Shown here: positions 21,753 through 32,300 of the stretch, in pieces
Layout: each line of letters opens with the position of its first letter
Position numbering within the stretch: the stretch's first letter is position 1
Origin: an uncultured Clostridium sp.
GTDB lineage: Bacteria > Bacillota > Clostridia > Peptostreptococcales > Peptostreptococcaceae
NCBI GenBank assembly: GCA_945871955.1
Contig: CAMBXR010000001.1
Location: forward strand, 34,513-98,512
Length of the DNA: 64,000 nt
Reading direction: 5' to 3'
Notes under the pieces: generated by a model
Databases searched by the model: none
Seen by the model: the letters and a program-made list of their open reading frames with translations, nothing else
Told to the model about the DNA's origin: nothing
Position numbers and translations under genes: made by a program

Positions 21753-21797
21753 CCATTTACTAAGCATTGATTGGAGTATTCATATGCCGAGTAATGG
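21753..21797 (-). promoter_or_regulatory. Candidate S15 autoregulatory leader hairpin of rpsO mRNA
   Basis: Long interrupted stem CCATTACT/AGTAAATGG plus GCAT/ATGC just upstream of rpsO SD, no U tract. Confidence 0.45.
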
Positions 21798-21821
21798 TTA
21801 CCTTCATTATTCTATCATATC

Positions 21822-22751
21822 TTAGCTACTTTTGCAAATATACTTTTTATATATATAATTAGTATCCATCTTCAATTGTATTTTTAGTTCATTTAAATCC
21901 TTAAATTTCTTTTCATCTCTTATTCTTTCCAAAAACTCAAGTTTTATAGTTTTACCATAAATATCTTTATCAAATTGCAATATATTTGTTTCTATAGATA
22001 TTTTTTCTCCATTTACAGTAGGATTATAACCTATATTTGTAGCTCCAACATAAACTTCACTATCAATATATACCTTTGTAGCATATATTCCTATTTTAGG
22101 TATAATTAAATTTTCTTCTAGCTTAAGATTGGCTGTAGGAAATCCAATAGTTCTTCCTATTTGTTTTGCATAAATTACTTTACCTTCTATAGTGTAATTT
22201 CGTCCCAAATAGTCTTTTATTTCCTCCACTCTACCTGCATATATTAAATCTTTTACATAAGTACTACTTACCCTTATATTTTTAACAGTTACAGGTTCAA
22301 TTACATCTACTGTAAATCCATACTTCTTACCTAGTATTTTAAGTATAGTTGGAGTGCCTTCTCTATTTCTTGCAAAAGCAAAATCATGGCCAATAATTAA
22401 TTTCCTAGCACCTAGTTTTTTTACTAAAACTTCTTTTACAAAGTTTTCTGCAGAAATATTAGCCATATCTTTATTAAAAGGTATATCTATAACTACATCT
22501 ATACCACAAGATTTAAGCTTATTTATTTTTTCTTTTTCTGTAATTATTTCTCTCGTTATGATATTAGAAAAGTAACTAATAGGACTATTTTTAAAAGTAA
22601 ACACTATACTTTTTAGTTTTTCTTTTTTACCATAATAGACAGCTTTTTCTATTAGCACTTCATGACCTTTGTGAATACCGTCAAATTTACCTATAGTAAC
22701 AACACTTTTATCAAAACTATCTATTTCATTTAAAGAATTTATAATAATCAT
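21822..22751 (-). CDS. ribF: Bifunctional riboflavin kinase/FAD synthetase
   Basis: VVTIGKFDGIHKGHE, YAKQIGRTIGFPTANL. Confidence 0.95.
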   Translation of the reverse strand: MIIINSLNEIDSFDKSVVTIGKFDGIHKGHEVLIEKAVYYGKKEKLKSIVFTFKNSPISYFSNIITREIITEKEKINKLKSCGIDVVIDIPFNKDMANISAENFVKEVLVKKLGARKLIIGHDFAFARNREGTPTILKILGKKYGFTVDVIEPVTVKNIRVSSTYVKDLIYAGRVEEIKDYLGRNYTIEGKVIYAKQIGRTIGFPTANLKLEENLIIPKIGIYATKVYIDSEVYVGATNIGYNPTVNGEKISIETNILQFDKDIYGKTIKLEFLERIRDEKKFKDLNELKIQLKMDTNYIYKKYICKSS

Positions 22752-22775
22752 GTCTTTTCCCCACTGATATAATAA

Positions 22776-23684
22776 TTATTCTATAAAAATTTTATCACTT
22801 TTTAGACTAATAGTGTTATTATTTTTTAATAATTTTCCAGTTCCTATAAATTCATTATTGCAGTATACTCTAACATATTCATCATCTTTTGATAAATTAT
22901 CATTTGTAAATCTTCTAGAATCTATTATTCCGCCATTTCTATAATATTTAAGAGCAGAATCCATTAATTTAACTTTTTTAAAATTATCTAGAACAAAATC
23001 AATATCATATAAGTAATTTTCTAGTGTATTATCATTATAATATCTTTCTAATTCTTCTAGAGTTATTGAGTTTTCTAAGTTAAATTTACCCGAAGATGTT
23101 CTAAGTAAAAAGGACATATGTCCTCCACATTTTAAATAGTTACCAATATCATGACATATACTTCTCACATATGTACCTTTTGAACATTTTACTAAAAATA
23201 ATATTTTATTATCATTTATATTTAGTATTTTAATATTCTCTATTTTGACTTTTCTCGGTTTAATTTCTATATTATCTGCTTTTCCTTTTCTAGCTAAATC
23301 GCACATTTTTTGTCCATTAACCTTAAGAGCCGAATAAACGGGTGGATATTGGTCAATCTCTCCCTTTTGTGTTTCAAAAGCTTTATAAATATCTTCTTTT
23401 GTAATATTTGAAGTATCCCCTTCAAATGTTATAACTCCTGAAGAATCATAAGTATCTGTAGCAGCACCTAGTGTCAATTCACATATATATGATTTTTCTT
23501 TGTTTAAAATAAGCTCACTTACTTTAGTCGCTTTATTTAAACATATTGGAAGAACTCCTGCTGCATCAGGATCTAGTGTCCCTGTATGACCTACTTTTTT
23601 CATACTTAAAATTCTTCTCACCCTACTTACCACATCATGAGATGTCATTCCTGTAGGTTTTAATATATTTACTATTTTATTCAT
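22776..23684 (-). CDS. truB: tRNA pseudouridine(55) synthase TruB
   Basis: KPTGMTSHDVV, GHTGTLDPDAAGVLP. Confidence 0.97.
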   Translation of the reverse strand: MNKIVNILKPTGMTSHDVVSRVRRILSMKKVGHTGTLDPDAAGVLPICLNKATKVSELILNKEKSYICELTLGAATDTYDSSGVITFEGDTSNITKEDIYKAFETQKGEIDQYPPVYSALKVNGQKMCDLARKGKADNIEIKPRKVKIENIKILNINDNKILFLVKCSKGTYVRSICHDIGNYLKCGGHMSFLLRTSSGKFNLENSITLEELERYYNDNTLENYLYDIDFVLDNFKKVKLMDSALKYYRNGGIIDSRRFTNDNLSKDDEYVRVYCNNEFIGTGKLLKNNNTISLKSDKIFIE

Positions 23685-23696
23685 TAAAAATCATCC

Positions 23697-24692
23697 TTAA
23701 ATTTCTTTTAATGCTTGTTCTACTATTTTTATTTTTGCATTGTTTATATTATCATTTATAGTACAGCCAGAAGCCCTCATATGGCCTCCTCCGCCAAATA
23801 CTTTAGCTATTTTACTCACATCTACAAAGGATTTTGATCTTAAGCTAACCTTAATTTCATTATTACCTTTCTCTTTAAGTAAAATTCCTATTTCCACGTT
23901 TTCTATATCTCTAGCATAAGGAACGATTCCATCTACATCCTTAAAATCAATATTGTATTTTTTTAGCATTTCTTGAGTAACCATCATTACTGCTATCTTT
24001 GTATTGATTATTTCTAGAGTATTTAATGATGCACCTAATAATTTATAAAAATTAAAAGGATTGCTACCAAATACATTTTGAACTACTTTTTGTGTATCAG
24101 CTTTACGTAATAATAATTCTTTTGCCATATCAAAACTACTTGCATGAGTATTTGAGTACGTCAGTTTCCCTGTATCTGTCATAAGTCCTGTATAAAGAGC
24201 TGTAGCAATATTTTTATCTATAGTTTCAACACTATTTATTTCTTCATTTCTTTTAAGAAGATTATATACTAACTCACAAGTTGAAGATTCTTCGGCCATA
24301 ACATAATTTAAATCTCCATAAAAATCATTACTTGCATGATGATCTATATTAATTAACTTAGTACAGTTATCTTTAATTTCATCATCTAAACATATTCTAT
24401 TTTTATCCCCACAATCTAAAGTAATCAGATTATAATCTTTTATATTCAGCTCTTTAAATTCTTGAGAGTTTATTATGTTTATGTCTTCTATAAGAAATTG
24501 CATGTTTATAGGCATACTATCATTCATAACATAGTAAACCCTCTTATTAATTTTTTTTAAGAAATAATAAATTGAAAGAGTTGAACCAATATTGTCTCCG
24601 TCTGGATTAACATGAGAAGTAACGACAAAGTCGTCACTTCCATGTATATATTTTAAAATAGTATCTATACTATTCATTTTCATTATCCTCAA
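23697..24692 (-). CDS. nrnA: DHH/DHHA1 family bifunctional oligoribonuclease/PAP phosphatase NrnA
   Basis: SHVNPDGDNIGS, NIDHHASND, GGGGHMRASGC. Confidence 0.92.
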   Translation of the reverse strand: MRIMKMNSIDTILKYIHGSDDFVVTSHVNPDGDNIGSTLSIYYFLKKINKRVYYVMNDSMPINMQFLIEDINIINSQEFKELNIKDYNLITLDCGDKNRICLDDEIKDNCTKLINIDHHASNDFYGDLNYVMAEESSTCELVYNLLKRNEEINSVETIDKNIATALYTGLMTDTGKLTYSNTHASSFDMAKELLLRKADTQKVVQNVFGSNPFNFYKLLGASLNTLEIINTKIAVMMVTQEMLKKYNIDFKDVDGIVPYARDIENVEIGILLKEKGNNEIKVSLRSKSFVDVSKIAKVFGGGGHMRASGCTINDNINNAKIKIVEQALKEI

Positions 24693-25053
24693 CTTGAGGT
24701 CTTTCTTGATCTTTTTGTGATACTTTCTTTATAAGGCTGTCCATATACATACCTTTTATTAAAGAATCGTCTATTTTGAATATGATTTGTGGGATATGTC
24801 TTATTTTTATATTTTTACCTATTTCTCTTCTGATATAGCTTTCTGCACTACTTAAACCTTGTAAAGTAGATTCTTCATCTCCACCTAAAATACTTACGTA
24901 TACATAGGCATAGCTTAAGTCGCTAGTTACTTCTACATCTGTAACACTTACCATAGAGTTTATTCTAGGGTCTTTTATTCCGTTAATAAGCATTGTACTT
25001 ACTATTTTTCTAATCTCTTCGCCTATTCTACGTGTTCTATTATATGATGCCAT
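24670..25053 (-). CDS. rbfA: Ribosome-binding factor A
   Basis: RTRRIGEEIRKIVSTML, IKDPRINSMVSVTDVEVTSDLSYAYVYVS; overlaps nrnA start. Confidence 0.95.
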   Translation of the reverse strand: MASYNRTRRIGEEIRKIVSTMLINGIKDPRINSMVSVTDVEVTSDLSYAYVYVSILGGDEESTLQGLSSAESYIRREIGKNIKIRHIPQIIFKIDDSLIKGMYMDSLIKKVSQKDQERPQVEDNENE

Positions 25054-25086
25054 AATATCAACCTTCTTTATCTATTGTTAATTTGT

Positions 25087-27024
25087 TTATAATTTTCTTT
25101 CTACTTCTTTTGTTATATAAGCTTCAACTATATCTCCAACTTTTATGTCATTGTAGTTTACGAAACTCATACCACATTCGTAACCAGAATTTACTTCTTT
25201 TACATCGTCTTTAAATCTCTTAAGAGCTAATATTTCACCTTCGTGGATTATTATACCGTCTCTTACTATTCTTACTTTACCATTTCTGAATATCTTACCG
25301 CTTGTTACATAGCATCCAGAAACTGTACCAACACCAGATATTTTGTAAACTTCTCTTATTTCAGCTTTACCTGTGTCTTCATCTCTGTATTCAGGATCTA
25401 ACATACCGCTCATAGCTGCTTGTATATCTTCTATAGCTTTGTATATTATAGTGTAACTTCTTATATCTACATTTTCTTTTTCTGCTAAAGATTCAGCACC
25501 AGATACTGGTCTTACGTTGAATCCTATTATTATTGCATTTGATGCAGCAGCAAGTGTAACGTCTGATTCATTTATTGCTCCAACACCACCGTGTATTACT
25601 CTTACTCCAACTTCATCGTTAGATAATTTTTCAAGAGATTGTTTAACCGCTTGAACTGAACCTTGAACGTCTGCTTTTATTATTACGTTAAGATCTTTTA
25701 CTTGACCTTCGTTCATTTGATCGAAGAATTGATCAAGTGACATTCTTTGGTTAGATTTTAACATTTCTTCTCTTGCTATTTGTTGTCTTTTTTCTGCTAT
25801 ATTTCTAGCAACTTTATCTGAAGGAACTGCAACAAATTGATCTCCACCTTGTGGAACTTCAGAAAGTCCTAATATTTCTACAGCTGTTGATGGACCAGCA
25901 GTTTTAACTCTTTTACCTTTTGAGTTTATCATTGCTCTAACTTTACCACAAGCAACACCACAAACTATTGGATCTCCAACTTTTAAAGTACCACCTTGTA
26001 CAAGTACTGTAGCAACTGGACCTCTTCCTTTGTCAAGTTCAGCTTCTACAACTGTACCTACAGCTCTTTTATCTGGATTAGCTTTTAATTCTTCCATTTC
26101 AGCAACTAAAAGTATCATTTCAAGTAATGTATCTATTCCTGTTTTTTGTCTAGCTGAAACTGGAACTGCTATAACATCTCCACCCCAGTCTTCAACAAGT
26201 AATCCTTGTTCAGATAATTCTTGTTTAACTTTATCTGGGTTAGCTGATGGTTTATCTATTTTATTTATAGCTACTATTAGTGGAACCTCTGCTGCTTTAG
26301 CATGGTTTATAGCTTCTATAGTTTGAGGCATTATACCATCATCTGCTGCAACAACAAGTATAGCTATATCTGTAACTTGTGCACCTCTAGCTCTCATTGC
26401 TGTGAAAGCCTCATGTCCTGGAGTATCTAAGAATACTATCTTTTGTCCATTTATAGATACTTCAGAAGCACCTATATGTTGAGTTATTCCACCTGCTTCG
26501 CTATTAGTAACATGTGTACTTCTTATAGCGTCAAGTAAAGAAGTTTTACCGTGGTCAACATGTCCCATTACTGTTACAACTGGTGGTCTTGGTTTTAAAT
26601 CTTCTTCTCTATCTTCTTCTATTTCCATTAATGCTTCTATTTCTTCTTCAGCATCTTCATCATTTCCACCTGCAACTAATGTAAATCCATAGTCACTTGC
26701 TAAGTGAGATGCTATTTCAAAGTTAACTTCTTGGTTAAGTGAAGCCATAGTTCCCATTTTCATAAGTTTCATTATAACTTCTGTAGCTGGTTTTCCTAAT
26801 GCTTCAGCTAATTGTTGAACTGTTAAAGTTCCATCAACTGTTATTATATTTTCATCAGATCCTTTTTCTTCTTCTAAAAGATCCATTAATAATTCAACTT
26901 CTTCTTCTTCTAATTCAGCTTTTTCGTTTTGTGCTTCAATTCCTAATTCTTTTAATTTCGCTAAGATGTCCTTATTTGACATTCCTACTTCTTCTGCTAT
27001 TTGGTAAACTCTTGTTTTTTTCAC
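25087..27024 (-). CDS. infB: Translation initiation factor IF-2
   Basis: [39 protein letters not shown]. Confidence 0.98.
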   Translation of the reverse strand: MKKTRVYQIAEEVGMSNKDILAKLKELGIEAQNEKAELEEEEVELLMDLLEEEKGSDENIITVDGTLTVQQLAEALGKPATEVIMKLMKMGTMASLNQEVNFEIASHLASDYGFTLVAGGNDEDAEEEIEALMEIEEDREEDLKPRPPVVTVMGHVDHGKTSLLDAIRSTHVTNSEAGGITQHIGASEVSINGQKIVFLDTPGHEAFTAMRARGAQVTDIAILVVAADDGIMPQTIEAINHAKAAEVPLIVAINKIDKPSANPDKVKQELSEQGLLVEDWGGDVIAVPVSARQKTGIDTLLEMILLVAEMEELKANPDKRAVGTVVEAELDKGRGPVATVLVQGGTLKVGDPIVCGVACGKVRAMINSKGKRVKTAGPSTAVEILGLSEVPQGGDQFVAVPSDKVARNIAEKRQQIAREEMLKSNQRMSLDQFFDQMNEGQVKDLNVIIKADVQGSVQAVKQSLEKLSNDEVGVRVIHGGVGAINESDVTLAAASNAIIIGFNVRPVSGAESLAEKENVDIRSYTIIYKAIEDIQAAMSGMLDPEYRDEDTGKAEIREVYKISGVGTVSGCYVTSGKIFRNGKVRIVRDGIIIHEGEILALKRFKDDVKEVNSGYECGMSFVNYNDIKVGDIVEAYITKEVERKL

Positions 27025-27048
27025 AAGATCACCCCCTATTATTATTTG

Positions 27049-27357
27049 TTAATCAATTAACTGTATTATTTTATTTGCAAATCCTATATCTTTAATTCCT
27101 ATAACTGCTCTAGAATCTTTACCAATAGATATTCCTAAATCACTTTTAGTAGATAATTCTATACAGTTTACATGTCTGAAAGATGATTTATCTTTAAATA
27201 ATTTTTTAGTATTATTTGATGCATCTTCTGCTACAATAACTAAATTTAATTTTCCTTTTTTTAAATCTATCATAGTACCATCTTCACCAGATACTAATTT
27301 ACCTGCTCTCATGGCAATACCTAATAATGAGTGTATTTTTTGCATATTATTTGTCAT
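27049..27357 (-). CDS. L7Ae/L30e family ribosomal protein (YlxQ-like)
   Basis: Short protein with L7Ae-like fold signature located between infB and ylxR. Confidence 0.85.
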   Translation of the reverse strand: MTNNMQKIHSLLGIAMRAGKLVSGEDGTMIDLKKGKLNLVIVAEDASNNTKKLFKDKSSFRHVNCIELSTKSDLGISIGKDSRAVIGIKDIGFANKIIQLID

Positions 27358-27622
27358 AAGCTTCTAACTCCACTAATAATTTTTCATATACCTCATCTGG
27401 CACTTCCATTTTAAAAGCTCTATTTAAAGCTTTACTTTTTATAGCTTTTTTTAGACATTCAGAATCCTTGCATATGTATGCTCCTCTTCCATTTGCTTTG
27501 CCTGTTAAGTCTATAAATATTTCGCCTTCTTTATTTTTTACGATTCTCATAAGTTCTTTTTTATTGTCTCTATCTTGACAGACAATACATTTTCTTTGAG
27601 GTACTTTTTTTACTTTCTTCAA
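27347..27622 (-). CDS. ylxR: YlxR family RNA-binding protein (RnpM)
   Basis: VPQRKCIVCQDRDNKKELMRIV, DLTGKANGRGAYIC. Confidence 0.92.
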   Translation of the reverse strand: MKKVKKVPQRKCIVCQDRDNKKELMRIVKNKEGEIFIDLTGKANGRGAYICKDSECLKKAIKSKALNRAFKMEVPDEVYEKLLVELEAYDK

Positions 27623-27634
27623 AGCAATCCCTCC

Positions 27635-28690
27635 TTACTCTTCATCGTTTAGTTGAGATTCACTTTTAATGTCTATTTTCCAATTCGTAAGTTTTGCAGC
27701 AAGTCTAGCATTTTGTCCTGCTTTTCCTATAGCTAAAGATAATTGATAATCAGGAACTACAACTAATGCTGATTTTTCTTCTTCATTAACTTCAACTTTA
27801 ACTACTTTTGATGGGCTAAGTGATGCAGATACAAACTCAGCTGGATTTTCACTGTAGTTTATTATATCTATTTTTTCTCCACCTAATTCATCAACTACAT
27901 ATTTAACTCTAGTTCCTTTTGGACCTACACAAGCTCCTATTGGATCTATTTTTTCATCTATAGAATGAACTGCCATTTTAGTTCTTGATCCTGCTTCTCT
28001 AGATACAGATTTTATTTGTACTATACCTTGGAATATTTCAGGTACTTCTGATTCAAATAATCTCTTAACTAAGTTTGGATGACTTCTAGATACTACTATT
28101 TGTGGTCCTTTATTAGTTTTCTTCACTTCTAATATATAAACCTTTATTTTATCTCCTGCTTTGAAGTTTTCTCCTGGTATTTGCTCAGTTTCTGGCATAG
28201 AAGCTTCTATTTTACCAAGTCTTACATAAACAACTTTTTTATTGTCAGATACTCTAGCAACTTCTCCTGTTACTAATTCTCCTTCTTTTTCTATAAATTC
28301 GTTGTATATTATTTCTCTTTCAGCTTCTCTTATTCTTTGAACAACTACTTGTTTAGCAGTTTGTGCAGCTATTCTTCCGAAATCTTTTGGAGTTACTTCG
28401 TTTTCTAATATATCTCCTAATTCATATTTTGGATTTATTTGTCTTGCTTCTGATAATTCTATTTCTAAGAAGTTATCGTATAAATCAGACTCATCCACAA
28501 CTCTTCTTTGAGAGTAAACTTTAACATCACCTTTTTCTCTATTGAAATCTATTCTAACGTTTTGTGATGAACCAAAGTTCTTTTTGTATGCAGTAAGTAA
28601 TGCTTGTTCTATTGTGTCTATAAGTATATCTTTATCAATACCTCTATCTTTTTCTAATTCATCTAATGCTTCTATGAATTCATGATTCAT
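27635..28690 (-). CDS. nusA: Transcription termination/antitermination factor NusA
   Basis: S1 plus two KH domains: AVHSIDEKIDPIGACVGPKGTRV, LAIGKAGQNARLAAKLTNWKIDI. Confidence 0.97.
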   Translation of the reverse strand: MNHEFIEALDELEKDRGIDKDILIDTIEQALLTAYKKNFGSSQNVRIDFNREKGDVKVYSQRRVVDESDLYDNFLEIELSEARQINPKYELGDILENEVTPKDFGRIAAQTAKQVVVQRIREAEREIIYNEFIEKEGELVTGEVARVSDNKKVVYVRLGKIEASMPETEQIPGENFKAGDKIKVYILEVKKTNKGPQIVVSRSHPNLVKRLFESEVPEIFQGIVQIKSVSREAGSRTKMAVHSIDEKIDPIGACVGPKGTRVKYVVDELGGEKIDIINYSENPAEFVSASLSPSKVVKVEVNEEEKSALVVVPDYQLSLAIGKAGQNARLAAKLTNWKIDIKSESQLNDEE

Positions 28691-28719
28691 GATTTTATCC
28701 TCCCTATATTATGTTACCA

Positions 28720-29181
28720 CTAAAATTTAATCGCTAATCTTATAAGTGCAACATCTTTTTTATTAAATTCAACTTCTTCATTATCTATTATAACTTTTAT
28801 ATTTTTATCTTCTGTTAACCCAACAAGTTCTCCTTCATGTAGTTTAGAACCGTTTATTGGTTTATAAAGTTTGATTTCCACATCTCTACCTTGGTATCTA
28901 ACAAAATCTTTGTCTTTTTTAAGTGGTCTATCTAGACCTGGAGATGATACTTCTAAATAATAATTATCCTTTATTGGATCTTTTTCATCTAGAATTGGAT
29001 TTAATGCTCTTGTAACTAATTCACATTCGTTTAAAGAAACTCCACCTTCTTTATCGATGTAAACTCTAAGAAAGAATTCTCCACCTTCTTTAACATACTC
29101 AACGTCTACTAATTCTAGTCCATTGGCATCAGTTATTGGTAATACTAGCTTTTCTATTTCAGTAGCTATATTCTTTTTCAT
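28720..29181 (-). CDS. rimP: Ribosome maturation factor RimP
   Basis: ELVDVEYVKEGGEFFLRVYIDKEGGVSLNECE, YYLEVSSPGLDRPLKK. Confidence 0.96.
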   Translation of the reverse strand: MKKNIATEIEKLVLPITDANGLELVDVEYVKEGGEFFLRVYIDKEGGVSLNECELVTRALNPILDEKDPIKDNYYLEVSSPGLDRPLKKDKDFVRYQGRDVEIKLYKPINGSKLHEGELVGLTEDKNIKVIIDNEEVEFNKKDVALIRLAIKF

Positions 29182-29225
29182 ATTATTTACCTCCTATTCA
29201 GTTGTAGTCATAGTATTTAAAATAA

Positions 29226-29252
29226 AAGAGTGAGCACAGATGTCTCACTCTT
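29226..29252 (-). terminator. Hairpin between polC and rimP, possible terminator/attenuator
   Basis: AAGAGTGAG-cacagatgt-CTCACTCTT stem. Confidence 0.5.
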
Positions 29253-29316
29253 AGTTTCTGCAAATATACTATTTTATATATCACTATATCATAAAAATGT
29301 TATGTTTACAAGCATA

Positions 29317-32300
29317 TTAAAATAATGAAAGTTGATTTTTTTCACTCATATTATCTAAAGCTCCATGAATAGTTAAAGTTTCAATTACAGTTTTTGATAT
29401 CTTAGTTCTTTTTTGTAAATCTTCTTTAGATATAAACTCTCCATTTCCTCTTTCTTGTTGAATATGAATAGCTGCATTTTCTCCTACTCCTTGTAGAGCT
29501 ATCATTGGAGGTAAAATTTGCTTTTCTCCTACAACTTTAAACTCCTTAGCATCAGATTCATAAATATCTACTGGAAGTATTTTGATTCCTCTAGCATACA
29601 TTTCATATGCAACTTCTAAAACAGTAAACATATTTTTTTCTTTTGCTGTGGCATCATTTCCCATAGATGTAATTTCATCCATTTTATTTTTTATAGCATC
29701 TAGACCTTTTACTATTAAGTCCGCATCAAAATCTTCCGCTTTCATAGTAAAGTAAGTAGCATAAAAAGCTTCAGGATAATGAACTTTATAATATGCCAAT
29801 CTAAAACTCATCATTACATAAGCAACAGCATGTGCTTTTGGGAACATGTATTTTATCTTCTGACATGAGCCAATATACCAATCTGGCACATCATTTTTTT
29901 TCATTTCTTCTATAAATTCCGGCTTTAATCCCTTACCTTTTCTAACACTTTCCATTATAGTAAAGGCCATTTTAGGAGGAAGACCTTTAAATATCAAGTA
30001 GTTCATTATATCATCACGAGTAGATATAACTTCTTTAAATTCAACAGTTCCTTCCACAACTAAATCTTGTGCATTATTTAACCAAACATCAGTACCATGT
30101 GATAGACCTGAAATACGTACAAGTTCAGCAAATGTCTTTGGCTTTGTATCAAGAAGCATTTGTCTAACGAATTTTGTACCAAACTCAGGTATGGCAAGAC
30201 ATCCTATCGGACAATTTATTTCCTCTGGTGTTACTCCTAGGGCCTCTGTTGATGTGAATAAAGACATAGTTTCTTTATCATCTAAAGGAATTTCTGTAGC
30301 AATCTTACCAGTAATATCTTCAATCATTCTGATGATGGTCGGAACATCGTGCCCAAGTATATCAAGTTTTAATATCCTACCACTTATAGAGTGATAATCA
30401 AAGTGTGTAGTTATAACTCCACAACTTGGATCATTAGCAGGATATTGTATTGGTGTAATATCATAAACATCTATATAATCCGGAATAACCATTATTCCAC
30501 CAGGATGCTGTCCTGTTGTTCTTTTTACTCCTGTACACCCACTGGCCAACCTTAAAACTTCTGCTGAAGTAGAGTTTAAATCATTTTCTTCAACGAATTT
30601 TTTTGCATAACCAAATGCAGTTTTTTCAGCAACAGTACCTATAGTTCCCGCCTTGTAAGTATGACCTTCACCAAATAGTACTTCTGTGTATTTATGAATT
30701 ACAGGCTGATAACTTCCTGAGAAGTTAAGATCTATATCAGGCTCCTTATCTCCCTCAAATCCAAGGAAAACTTCAAACGGTATATCATGTCCATCTTTTT
30801 TCAATGGTCTGCCACACTTTGGACAATCCTTATCTGGTAAATCTGCTCCTGAACCCCATTCACCGATTTCATAGAAATAAGAATATTTACACTCAGGATT
30901 TTCACAAACATAATGAGCTGGAAGTGGATTAACTTCTGTTATATCACTCATAGTTGCAGCTAAAGATGATCCAACAGATCCCCTGGAACCAACTAAGTAT
31001 CCATCAGCAAGAGATTTAGTAACTAGCTTTTGAGCTATTATATACATAACAGCATATCCATTATTTATAATAGAGTTTAACTCTCTATCAAGTCTTTTTC
31101 TAACAACATCAGGTAGAGGTGATCCATAAATTCTCTCTGCCTTTGCATTACACATATCTCTAAGTTCTTTATCTGAACCTTCAATTCTTGGAGGAAAAGT
31201 TTCATTTGGTATAGGTAATATATCCTCTACCATATCTGCCACTTTATTAGTATTTTCTACTACAACTTCATAAGCTAAGTCTTCACCTAAGTATTTAAAC
31301 TCCTCCAACATTTCATCTGTGGTTCTAAAGTGAAGATAAGTTTCTTCTTCATCAACTTTAAATCCTTGAGAGTACTTAAGCACTTTTCTAAATACAGCCT
31401 CATGCTTATCTATAAAATGAACATCTCCTGTGGCAACTGGTATTTTGCCAAACTTTTTTGCAACTTCTATTAATCTTTTATTTAGTTCTCTTAATTCCTC
31501 TTCATCTTCCACTTCGCCCTTATCTATCATAAATCTATTATTATCTATGGGCATAACTTCAATATAGTCGTATAGAGATATTATTCTCTCTAACTCCTCT
31601 TCACTTTTATTTTGTTTAACTGCTTGGAATACTTCTCCCGCTTCACAAGCAGAGCCTACAATAATGCCTTCTTTATACTGCTCTAAAACACTTTTTAGAA
31701 TTCTAGGTGCTCTATGATAATGATTTATATGAGCATCTGATACTATTTTATATAAATTTTTAATTCCCACTTGATTTTTAGCTATTAAGGTAACATGATT
31801 TGTTGTAAGCTTTGTGTAATCTATATCACCTAAGATTTCATTTACATCACTTAACTTTTCTCCACCTTTTTTCTTTATCATTTCTAAAAATTTAATAAAT
31901 ATATGAGCAGTTGCCTCTGCATCATCAACGGCCCTATGGTGATTAAGAAGAGGTATACCTAACTCCTTAGCTATAAGATTTAATCTAAATCTTTTCATAT
32001 GAGGAAGTAGAGTTCTTGCAAGTGTTAATGTATCTACTGATGTATTTTTAAATTCAATATTTTGTTCTCTACATTTTTGTTGCATAAATCCCATATCAAA
32101 GTTGGCATTATGTGCAACTAATACACTATCACCAATAAATTCAACAAATTTAGGTAGTATTTCTTCAATAGTCGGTTTATCTTTTATTAAATCATTTGTA
32201 ATTCCAGTAAGTTCTTGAACTTTATAAGAAATATCCTTTTGAGGATTAATTAGCTGACTAAACCTATCTACAATTTTAAAGTTTTCTACTTTAACAGCAC

